64,000 nucleotides of DNA, from positions 59,788,074-59,852,073 of the forward strand of contig OX104113.1 of the NCBI GenBank assembly GCA_944474755.1. The letters run 5' to 3'. Below the pieces are notes generated by a model. That model had not been told where the DNA came from. It ran no database searches and saw only the letters and a program-made list of their open reading frames with translations. Of this stretch, positions 12,101 to 24,100 are shown piece after piece (position 1 is the stretch's first letter; every line of letters starts with the position of its first letter). The position numbers and the translations under genes were made by a program. Origin of the DNA: Limnoperna fortunei (taxonomy: Eukaryota > Mollusca > Bivalvia > Mytilida > Modiolidae).

Positions 12101-15100
12101 GATAAAAGTAAGTAAGTTTTAAAAGTTTTTTTCAATATAATTGTCATGAAATGGTAATTAACATGAAATTACATGTACATTTGTATATCCAATAGCACTG
12201 TCAATATTGTGGATAGCCACCATAATTGAAAACTGAAAAATTTAAAAAACGTGTTGCCTCATATATGGAAATTAGTTTATTATGAATCTATCAAATATAT
12301 ATTCTCGTCTAAAATCATAAGGCCAATTTAGTTCCTTTCAAAGGTTAATCTGCCATTCAAGATGGTAATTAAAAATAGAATGGCTTCATTTTTGGCAAAA
12401 TTGTAGTACTTGTCTGAAAAATGTTGTACTTTAACATATATACATGTACATGTATAATGATTTGATCTAGAAATGTAGTCAATTTTGCTGAACACTTATA
12501 AAATGAAGCAGATTTTGACAATAATGAATTCAAAATCTTTTGGTTTAAACTAACCATTACATGTATATAATTACAGCAAATATTAGTTTCTATGGATCTC
12601 ACAGAGTCCAATTAGAATGTTATCTTAATGCCATACATTTAAGCTAAGAATATGTCACAATGGAAAGTAAATAACATGGAAACCAATGAGAAATGCATAC
12701 TGTTATGCTATTGATTATGATAATATACCTGTTGCTCTAGAATGGTGGCCTTCTAATAGTATGTTTGCCGCTTGATTTATGACAAAAAAATCCAAAATTG
12801 TCAACACTGGGCAAAGTAACATAGACAGTTACTGTAATACAAATACAAAATTAAAGTTTTAGATACCTTTTGACAACCCGAGTCAACCTCTTATAATATA
12901 TGATGATTGCCATTAATTCGTAATTTCAATTGAATGCTTGTCAGTTTTACCTTATTTTAGTCATATGGTAACACTGGCTTTGTAAGAAAGTAGGTATTTA
13001 AATATGTAATTTCAAAAGTTTGTTACCAAAAGTTTTATTCAAAATTCATAACTGTATGCATACATGCAATATATTATTAAAGGAAAAATGTTTATATACT
13101 AGTACATTTTTCATGTAAGAAACAGTTTCTTCAGCTAATTCTAAGATTTAAAAACTTTTATACATGTACCTGTTTTTATCAATATTGTCAAACTTCATTC
13201 TTCTTGCTTTTTTATTTCCAGATTTGGCTGTTGCAACCTCTAGTGTTGATAAAAATGAGATAATAGAGTTATCTCTTCCTGATAAGCTTGTTTCACATGA
13301 TGAGTTGGCTGTAGGTATAGTTATCTATCCCTGATAAGCTTGTTTAACATGATGAAATGGCTGTATGTGTCATAAGGAATTCATGTACTTTATAAAAACT
13401 GTGATTTGTTAGTAAGCCTAAAACCTTAAGGTTTCAAAACAAGAATTTAAATCTTTTGAAATCATTCATGGGAAACTACACAAGAGGAATCAACTTACAT
13501 ATTCCACATTAGTTATGGGTTCTTTCATCTGATTATTTCTCAGAAAATTTAAGGCCAGATATAGTATAATATTGTAGGACAAAATGCATAGGAGATAGGG
13601 CCACTAAATAATTTCCTTGTCTTTTGCCAACTGCACTTTCAAGATTGCCAGCATGAACAATAAATTTGTATGAACATCTATTATCCATTTAAACCTTATT
13701 GTCTAGAACCTAGGTTGGTAAGTTTATGGGGTGGGATACTAGAATTTTGATAGGATTTATTTTTTAAGTAATCAAAGAGTTTTCAGTTGTATTTAACAGA
13801 TTTTTCACATGTCTGTTAGATATCACAATAATTGGTTATAAGAGGCAACTTTTTTTCTTTTTTTTTCATTCAGTGGGAAACAAAATATCTACTTATTTGA
13901 CATGACATACTTTGATCTAATTGAAAATATTGTTTGTTGATTTGTTGTGGTCATACATAAATCAAGTACTTACTAGACAGTGCCCATATTTTATAATAGG
14001 TATTTTATTTTTTTATGTTCTATATTTATTTTTTTAAATTATCACATAAGTAAAATTAGAACGAATAATCGTACCCTCGCTTTTTTGTTTTTTTTTTGTT
14101 TTTTTTTGGCGTTAATCCGACAAATCACATAACTAACTTCGGATTATAACGGCAGTAAAACTCGGCCTAAGGTAAAATTTGTCTAGAAGTTGAAAATTTT
14201 TGGATATAAAGATGCTAAGCAGACTGATTTTTCAGGATTTGTGTAAAGACAGAGATTTCCATCAGACAAATGGAGGCTTCAGTAAATCTATAATATGTTG
14301 TATAAAGCACATTCCTCAGTCAAGGTGAGTATATTATATATAAATATTGTTTTCAGATTTTTTTCTCTTTTATTTAATTCATGTCCATTATCATTCCATG
14401 ATTTAAGAATGTAACTAAATCTCTCATTAAAAAAATTTTTCCTGCCAAAAAAGGTAAAGATATTCGGTATGTTAATTCATTCATTCATCCCACCTCAGCT
14501 ATAATTTTTCCTTGAAGATTTTTCTTATGAAGATGACTTCACCTTAGATGTCTTCACCCGACAAGTTGTATAGGGCTGAGCCAAATATTTAATGCTTGAG
14601 TGAACTAAGAAAAAGGAGAAAAGTGTGTGTACAAGATGTTTACCAATATGTGCAAATTGTGACATCCCTGTTGCCTAGACACAATTTCTTCTTACTTATA
14701 TTTCAAAGTATTACAAGAAAACAACTTTCATTATGCATGCTTTGTTATAAATATGAAATCAGAATATATCAAATCATCAATTTTTCTTTGTTTAGACTGG
14801 TTTGTACAAGTAATGAAAGAGAACAAGGAATACAAGTTTGGCAGCTTGGCTCCATGGAAACAGGTATCTCGTAGTAGTACTGGGGTATAGTTTTTTTTTT
14901 ATTTCTTTTATTTCAAGGGAAATAACACTTGGATAAACTTTGATATATAATTTTCGTCTAAGACTATCAATTGTGAAAATTCTGAAATTTTAAAAAAGTA
15001 TCAAACACCAAGCCTTGTCTAAGGTTACCATATTCTTGGAAGACTGCTATGGTGTAACTGTGCAGTTTTTTTCTTTATAGTATTTTATTATTAATTGCTC

Positions 15101-18100
15101 TAATGCTAGTGTTTATTCAATTGTAGATCTGGTTACTTGTGTAAACCAATTTTCCACTACAGATCATAGCAGACCTAATCAAAGGTAAAGTTGATCTACA
15201 AACTTATTTTATCACAACGGTTACATCCATATGCACTAATTAGTATAATTTCTTTGTGAGCTTGAAAAAATAAGAAAACATTTGATAATTACCCTAATTG
15301 TGGTGAATTTTGTGTGGGCAGGCAGGTTTAATAAAATTATCAGCTCTGGTAGAATTTTGCTTTAAGTATTCAAACTTGGATAAATGTATCAAGTGAGTGT
15401 GCATCTTCCATTTATTCATGTGGTCCATTTTTTTTATTGGAATAACTCTCTTTCTGTTTTTTCTAACTGGCTTAATTAGTCATTTTTGTAAAAAAAAAAT
15501 TTAAAACTGTATGCAATAGTAAATTCACTGCAAGACCACAAAGCCTTTTATTTACCTACTAGTTTAGATATTTTTAACTGCAACAGAACTGTTTTTATCA
15601 CTAACATCTATTGATTATAGCCTATTTCTCAATAAAAAGTTTTGTAGCAATTTAGTGTGGACAGAAGTTTCATCAGAACTACTGTAGCATGTATATTTTC
15701 ATATATTACCAGTGGATTTTTTAATTGTTTTATAAAATAGTCTTCATACTATAAGTGAAGGGCATCTTAATCATTAGTTAATCAGTGTTTTATGGTATTT
15801 CTATTTTTTGTCTAGTCTTTCTTATTTTAGGAGAAATACTTCCAGCTATAATTTGGTAAAATGTTAAAATATCACATAAAGGACTTTGTCTAATAAAACA
15901 GGTATGGTTAATTGGAAGGCACTTTATAAATAAGATAACTGCACATAAAGATTTTCTTATTTATCTTTAGCTGTTTCCCTAATGGCACAAAAATCAGAAC
16001 TACCTATGCATGATGCCAATTTACAGTTCCTTCCCTGGTTGCTGTATATGTTTTATTTTCCCATAAGTGGTTACTTATAAAGGATTAGGTTTGTACTGTT
16101 TGTTCATAAAAATACTTCTTAATTTATTTATTTATTTTATTTATTAAGACAGTTAACGTTGTAAAACTGTATGCAATAATTTATGTAAACATTTTTTCAG
16201 GTGTGTTGACAAAATAGCTGTGTGTAAGAATAAACCATCTATTGTTGTTTTTGGTTCCTGTTTGGACCATTTATCATGTTTAAATACAGATGTCCAGAAA
16301 GTTACAGATGTTACTGAAAAATCAGGTATTATTTTTTTTAAATAGGCAAATTTAAAGTAATATGATAGTGGACCATGTGAAACCTTTCTTGAGTATAAGT
16401 TGGTGTTGGTCAATGTATTAATTTTTTTTTGTTAAGATGAACTGTCCCATTGTTTGAATACAATACCTATTGTTCTCAAAGAAATTTATTCAATGGGTAC
16501 TTTAAATCTGACAGGTAAAAGTCAATCGCTCATTAATTAATTTTTAGGTGGAAAAAATATAACACCCTTATGAAAATATTTATGCCTATACCTATAGTCA
16601 GAGCAAGTAATTATTGCAACAATTAATGTAAATGACTTCTGAAGACAAATTTCTGTTATATTTGATTTACTGTATATGACTAGATTTTTTTGTCAGATTC
16701 CTTCTCACTAATACCAAATCTTAATGGCAGTGTTTTCCATTAATGACAATATTTTGGTATATAGGTTGCTGATGAATAGTACATGACTGTTTGGTAGGTG
16801 TCAGCTGACCCTGACTATAATTTCTCGGTCCAATGACTACATCTTCTGTAACCATGCATTGTATATTTCAAATGGTGACAGTTTAATTCTTTTTACATGT
16901 TGCTCATGAAGAAATTTTTATCATTACTGATGTGGCATGCAAGCAAGACAATTTTCTATGTCCATCTTCTCCAAAAGAATTGGACTGAAGTTTGCAGTAG
17001 TGTTCAGAAGTTTTAGCTTTTGGTGTTGATCAAATATTCAACATGGCTGCCAGGGCCATAAATGTGATTAGATTGGCTGTAATATCAAAATCTGCTTATC
17101 ATAAACCACTTGGCCAATTGATTTTTGATATTGTGGGTGTAAATGTATCTTAGATGGTTCTCTACAAATTTTTGTGCCAATCTCAAATAAAAAATGGGTT
17201 CCACAGTGGAAATTATATTAACATTGGACCCAGTGGGAAAAACGACAGAAACAGCATTTTCTCAAAAACCTTGCACGCATTTAAACCAAATTGTGCAGAA
17301 ATTTTAGCCAAGATAATTGTCTTATTATTTTTAGTTTTTCTGTCAGATTGAAAATTCAGTATGGTTCTAATGCATTCCAATAAGCAGATTTTCTGACAAA
17401 CTGCTTAGCAGAAGATAGTGTTATATGGTTAAAAAATCATTCAGAAATGAAGACAGTATAGTTCCCTTATATTTTTGGGTTTTTGTTGCAATTGGAAATT
17501 CAGCAGCTATCATACGGTAGCTGTTAATTAATTTTGATTGAATAAATTGTAGCATTGTAGAAATGTACCTCAGATGATCCTTTACTCTATTTAGAGTTTT
17601 GGGAAGCGATTCAAAAGCAAAGTTGGTTACCACTGTGAAACATACTTTTACCTTAACATTCGGACCTTATAGGAAAAATATAAAAACAGCTTCTTCTTAA
17701 AGACTTGTCTCATACATTTAAATAAAATCATGCAGAAATAAAGCAAACATAGTTCTCCGATCCTTATAGTGCTGCTCTTCACTAGGTTGATGACATACAA
17801 TTTCTATTTCCCCAAAACAAATGCAAGAACCAATTAGTATACATACCACATCTAGCAATTTATGCTGTAGACTTCTGATTTTTTCAGGTCTATTATAGGC
17901 AAATTTTCTAACGCTTTTTTTTTCATAAAATAATTTTTTTTTGCATTTTTATGTTTTAATACACTTACTTATTACTTAGTCAAATTTTTTTCTGATTATT
18001 GAGGCAAAAGTAAGCAAGGGAATACACAAACTGTCAGTAAGTATTTTTTGTACCAAAATTACTATTGACTCAATCTATCTTTTGTCCACAATGCACTATT

Positions 18101-21100
18101 TGCTGCCTCTGAAAAAAATTTTTGGGGAGGGGGCAAACCTTCCAGATCCTAGTACCACTTTGTGTCTTTATAGGTTTGGCATGTATGTATCAGAATGTTC
18201 ATTGTACTCTACTAATTTTGAGCTTTGAATCCAAAATGGCTACAACCATGAAACAGAATAATGTAGGACTGAATTGGAAATACTTAGAAACAGCTTAATT
18301 TTAGAAACTGTTGCACTTAAGCATTTAAAAAGCTTTTTTGGTAAGTTAGGTGAGTTTTACTGGTGAGTCAGGTGAGCATAACATGCTCTTGAGAGCCTTT
18401 GATTTCTTGTTTTATGAAAATTAGGATAAAGAGAAACCATGCAATTAAATATTACAAATTTTTATCATATACTGTAATTTAATTCCCAAAAAACATTTTA
18501 TCCTATATTATCTATGTAAAACTTCCTGCCCCTACTCTTTTTGCAAAATATCATCTCATATGCATCAAAGTTATTCACATTTATCAATCATATTTTTGAC
18601 CCTTGCGTTTTTTTTTAATCATGATTACCAGTATAATGTTGCCCTTTTTAAATTTTTTACTATAGTTATTTTTAATTTGTTATTATGGAAGCTTTTTCAT
18701 ATTGTTATGAAATAATATTTGTATACCTTTGTATATATGTGTGCTCTAATTTTTTGTGTTAATTCCAATTCATGTCAAAATAAGTGGTTAAATTGACTTC
18801 TAAATGATTGAAATTTTGAAGTTAAGCAAAGCCAAACTGGGTGGAACATTGGTTTTTTTATAAGTTGTTTTGTGTTCTCGTTTCAATTTATGTTTATATG
18901 TCCAAATTTCTTTCAACTTATAGAGAGAACAGATAACTCTTGCATCAGTGAAATAAAATTCCTGGATGAAAATACTTTGGTTATTTGCATTGAGAAGTCA
19001 GGGGAAATAATATTACTTGACATTAGAAGCAACAAATCAAATCTAATTCGAATACAAAATTGTTCAACATGTAATAAAGATAGAAATTGGACAATGGATG
19101 TAACAGAAAACCAACTTTACAGACTGTCGTCTGCTGGAAATATTGTTGTGTCAGACATCAGAAATGGAGAAAACAATGTTATTAAAGTGGAAACTAATAA
19201 AATGTGTAAAGAAAATTCAGGAGAGATATGTATTAAGGTTAGTGTTGATAAATCATGATAAGAAATATTGCAAAATAAAGGTTTTTAAATTTAAGGATGC
19301 CATAAAGAGAAGCACTTTGACAATTTTACTGATGATTAAATTTGATAGTGAAGCATACCAGACTAAATAAAGCCAGGTATAACCTTATTGCTGATGTAAA
19401 CTTTTAGCATTTTGATATTCTTTTTAGTAACCAAAGAGTATAGATAATCCTTGAAAATCCCTGGTCAGTTTTATGATAGCCTAGACCTCTAACAAAAATT
19501 ACTGCCTTGACTGTAATAACACACTTCTTTAATAGGCTGGATTTGCATCATTTTCCTGTAATTTGTAATCAACATATATTTTCTTAATAATTTTCACGTT
19601 TCGATTATTTGTTGAACATACAAATAAGACTAGTTTCAACAACTGTTTTTATTAAAATCACCTCTGAAATCATCAAGCTACTTGTAGTTACAAGCAAACT
19701 TGGCATTGGTCCTTGAGTGATCATCTATTATAAAAGGGGACCATTAAAGCTGTAAATGAGAATTATGTTTCCTTTATTGCTATAACTGCTAATTTTACAG
19801 TAAAATCTTCATGTTTGAACTGTAAAAGAGTGGAATAAAATATTTTATAGGTTTATACCAGGGGTCTGGAAGTTTTAACCGCCCATTTCGGTCATTTTTT
19901 CCCCTAAGAAATTACCATATTCCATAGTAGTGAATATTGGTCTAGGGTCGTTTCGTACCGAAACTGGTTTGCACGTAGGGTATAGTTTCGCCATGATAGT
20001 GTGAGTAAGCGAAAATATATGTAGAGATACAATCTCCTGCCTAAAAAATCTTTATTGTGAAATGACATGTTGTCTATGCAACAAAATAATGGCAAACAAC
20101 GTTGTTTGATGAATATCCCCGCGAGTTTTTTTTATTTACTGGAAATAGGAAGTTGTCACCTAATTGCAACAAGTTCGGATCAGAATTGAATTTATGCGTT
20201 ATTCTGCTATTGATTCTTTTAACAAGTTTTTATTATTAAATAAATAATCGTTTTTGTTCTCATTATTTTCAAGGAATTTTTCTTCAAATTGGTTTTCTTT
20301 TGATTTATGTAACATTTAGTTACATTGGCGCTTGCATAGTGTACATTTGACCGCACATGTTTTTCATTAAAGTTGCGTGTATTGTAAAGTTGTCTTATTT
20401 TCTTAGAAATGTGAAATAGAAAAAATCTATTATATTCAATCTCTGTATATTAAAAATGTTGTTGCAATAGTATGTTTACGATATGGATGAAACAGATCTG
20501 TCACCACCTGTTGACCTATTACGTAATCACCGGTCGGTGGTCAATAATCACATGTCAGTGACAGGGTTGATTTTTTAATACAAATACTTCTACATAGAAG
20601 AAATTAAAGGGATAAAGTCCAACAAGTGATTATTGCATGTAAAATATTACTTTTTAGATGTCTGATTTGAGCAAATCGTAGTCGGTCATTTTATTATAAA
20701 TTTCGGTCATGTCCGGCAAATATGACCGTTTCCGGACCCTTGGTTTATACTAAAAATGACTTGTATAAAATTTGGCTTATTTTTACCCCCCAAAAAATTT
20801 CTTGTGAAACTAACCAGTACGTGTCCCACATATGTCTACAAAAAAATGAATGGCTCTAAATAAATCTGCTTTTTAGTCGGTGTCAGTTTGGTCACATATA
20901 GTTCAGGTAAAATACACAATACTTATATATTGTCATATATTAAACTTTGTTTCTTTATATAATATAACTTTTGCACTGTGAATACCTATGTTTTTGTATT
21001 TTTGCAGGCATCTCCAATACATAAAAATAGAGTGTCTGTATCAGGTATGTTATAGTATTTTGGTTCATACACTGGGTTGTTACTATTGTAGCACAGGTTC

Positions 21101-24100
21101 ATAGTATTTTGGTTCAAACACCAGGTTGTTACTATTGTAGCACAGGTTCATAGTATTTTGGTTCATACACCGGATTGTTACTATTATAGCACAGGTTCAT
21201 AGTATTTTGATTCATACACCATATTGTTACAATTGTAGCACAGGTTCAAATTATTTTGGTTCATACACCATGTTGTTACTATTGTAGCACAGGTTCATAG
21301 TATTTTGGTTCATACACCGGATTGTTACTATTATAGCACAGGTTCATAGTATTTTGGTTCATACACAAGGTTGTTACTATTGTAGCACAGGTTCATATTA
21401 TTTTGGTTCATACACCAGGTTGTTACTATTGTAGCACAGGTTCATAGTATTTTGGTTAATATAACAGGTTGTTACTATTGTAGCACAGGTTCGTAGTATT
21501 TTGGTTCATACACCAGTTTGTTACTATTGTAGCACAGGTTCATAGTATTTTGGTTCATACACCAGGTTGTTACAATTGTAGCACAGGTTCAAATTATTTT
21601 GGTTCATACACCATGTTGTTACTATTGTAGCACAGGTTCATAGTATTTTGGTTCATACACCGGATTGTTACTATTATAGCACAGGTTCATAGTATTTTGG
21701 TTCATACACAAGGTTGTTACTATTGTAGCACAGGTTCATATTATTTTGGTTCATACACCAGGTTGTTACTATTGTAGCACAGGTTCATAGTATTTTGGTT
21801 AATATAACAGGTTGTTACTATTGTAGCACAGGTTCGTAGTATTTTGGTTCATACACCAGGTTGTTACTATTGTAGCACAGGTTCATAGTATTTTTGTTCA
21901 TACACCAGGTTGTTACTATTGTAGCACAGGTTCATATTATTTTGGTTCATACACCATGTTGTTACTATTGTAGCACAGGTTCATAGTATTTTGGTTCATA
22001 CACCATGTTGTTACTATTGTAGCACAGGTTCATAGTATTTTGGTTCATACACCATGTTGTTACTATTGTAGCACAGGTTCATAGTATTTTGGTTCATACA
22101 CCGGGTTGTTACTATTGTAGCACAGGTTCATAGTATTTTGGTTCATATACAAAGTTCTTACTATTGTAGCACAGGTTCATAGTATTTTGGTTCATACACC
22201 AGGTTGTTACAATTGTAGCACAGGTTCAAATTATTTTGGTTCATACATCATGTTGTTACTATTGTAGCACAGGTTCATAGTATTTTGGTTCATACACTGG
22301 TTTGTTACTATTGTAGCACAGGTTCATAGTATTTTGGTTCATACACCAGGTTGTTACTATTGTAGCACAGGTTCATAGTATTTTGGTTCATACACCAGGT
22401 TGTTACAATTGTAGCACAGGTTCAAATTATTTTGGTTCATACACCATGTTGTTACTATTGTAGCACAGGTTCATAGTATTTTGGTTCATACACCGGATTG
22501 TTACTATTATAGCACAGGTTCATAGTATTTTGGTTCATACACAAGGTTGTTACTATTGTAGCACAGGTTCATATTATTTTGGTTCATACACCAGGTTGTT
22601 ACTATTGTAGCACAGGTTCATAGAATTTTGGTTAATATAACAGGTTGTTACTATTGTAGCACAGGTTCGTAGTATTTTGGTTCATACACCAGGTTGTTAC
22701 TATTGTAGCACAGGTTCATAGTATTTTGGTTCATACACCAGGTTGTTACTATTGTAGCACAGGTTCATATTATTTTGGTTCATACACCATGTTGTTACTA
22801 TTGTAGCACAGGTTCATAGTATTTTGGTTCATACACCATGTTGTTACTATTGTAGCACAGGTTCATAGTATTTTGGTTTATACACCATGTTGTTACTATT
22901 GTAGCACAGGTTCATAGTATTTTGGTTCATACACCGGGTTGTTACTATTGTAGCACAGGTTCATAGTATTTTGGTTCATACACAAGGTTGTTACTATTGT
23001 AGCACAGGTTCATAGTATTTTGGTTCATACACAAGGTCCAGGGATAGAGCTTAACTTTTTTCCTGCAGTAGCCAGCTGGGCCCCTAGCCTGAAAAAATCC
23101 AGGAGCCCAACAATATAGTTAGGGGCCCACAGGTTCATAGTATTTTGGTTAATATAACAGGTTGTTACTATTGTAGCACCGGTTAATAGTATTTTGGTTC
23201 ATACACCATGTTGTTACTATTGTAGCACAGGTTTAAGGTATTTTGGTTCATACACCAGGTTGTTTATAGGATTAAATGCTTATTTTTCGGTAATTTATTG
23301 ATGTATGAACCAGGTCGTTTATGATAAGTTTGTGAGTGAGTCGACCTCGTTCATACATCGATGAGTTACCAAAAATAAGCATTTAATCCTTATAATTCTT
23401 CCAAAATTGTTTTTATTTATTAAAGATTCTTTTCCCAAAATAAAATTTCATTTTAAGTGCCTGAGGCGTAGGAATATACACAACGAACTTAAGACGAAGA
23501 CCTGGTCGGTTTGAAGGGAATAACTGGCATTGACAACAGATATATTTTAGTATTATTTGTTTCAGAAGTCATTCTGTCTGCATGCTTACTTTTAAGTTGC
23601 TAATTTTCCATCCCATCTTAAAATATTTAAAACTTCTGTAACAAAACAACCCATTTTGTATGTAATTTGAATGTGCTCAAGTCCAATGTTTGATATAAAG
23701 GCTTTATCAAAGATCAGTTTTTCATGCTTAACTTCATAGCTTTAGAATGTAAAGGCTAGCCTTCTCAGAGAACAACCATGTAGTTTGGTGTGAGAACATC
23801 TAATGTTGAAACATTGGTATTGAACATATTCCCTCTTTAATAAATTAATGTATCAATTTACTATTGAGATTGTTACTTGTTTTCAATTTCCAAAGTAGAA
23901 ATTTTTTTCAGGAATCTAATTAAATTGTGTAGCAAAACAAGGGAGTAAGTGAAAACTGATTTGAACAAGTTTTCCAAGTCGAAATACAACTTATAAAAAA
24001 AGTACATGTAATCACTGAATAAATTAAACTATTAAAGTATAAGAATACCGATTCCTAGAGTTGAGATTTCATTTTTGCATAGTTATTTAAACTTTAATTT

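Noticed and set aside
13311..13320. WDR73 exon 3 donor at GTAG|GTATAG (13315)
   Set aside because: It shifts the frame and meets a stop at once in exon 4 (GTG TAA); GCT|GTAGGT keeps the WDR73 alignment and is supported by the duplicated donor.
21046..23262. CRISPR-like array
   Set aside because: Units are contiguous with no unique spacers, in an intron of a eukaryotic gene.
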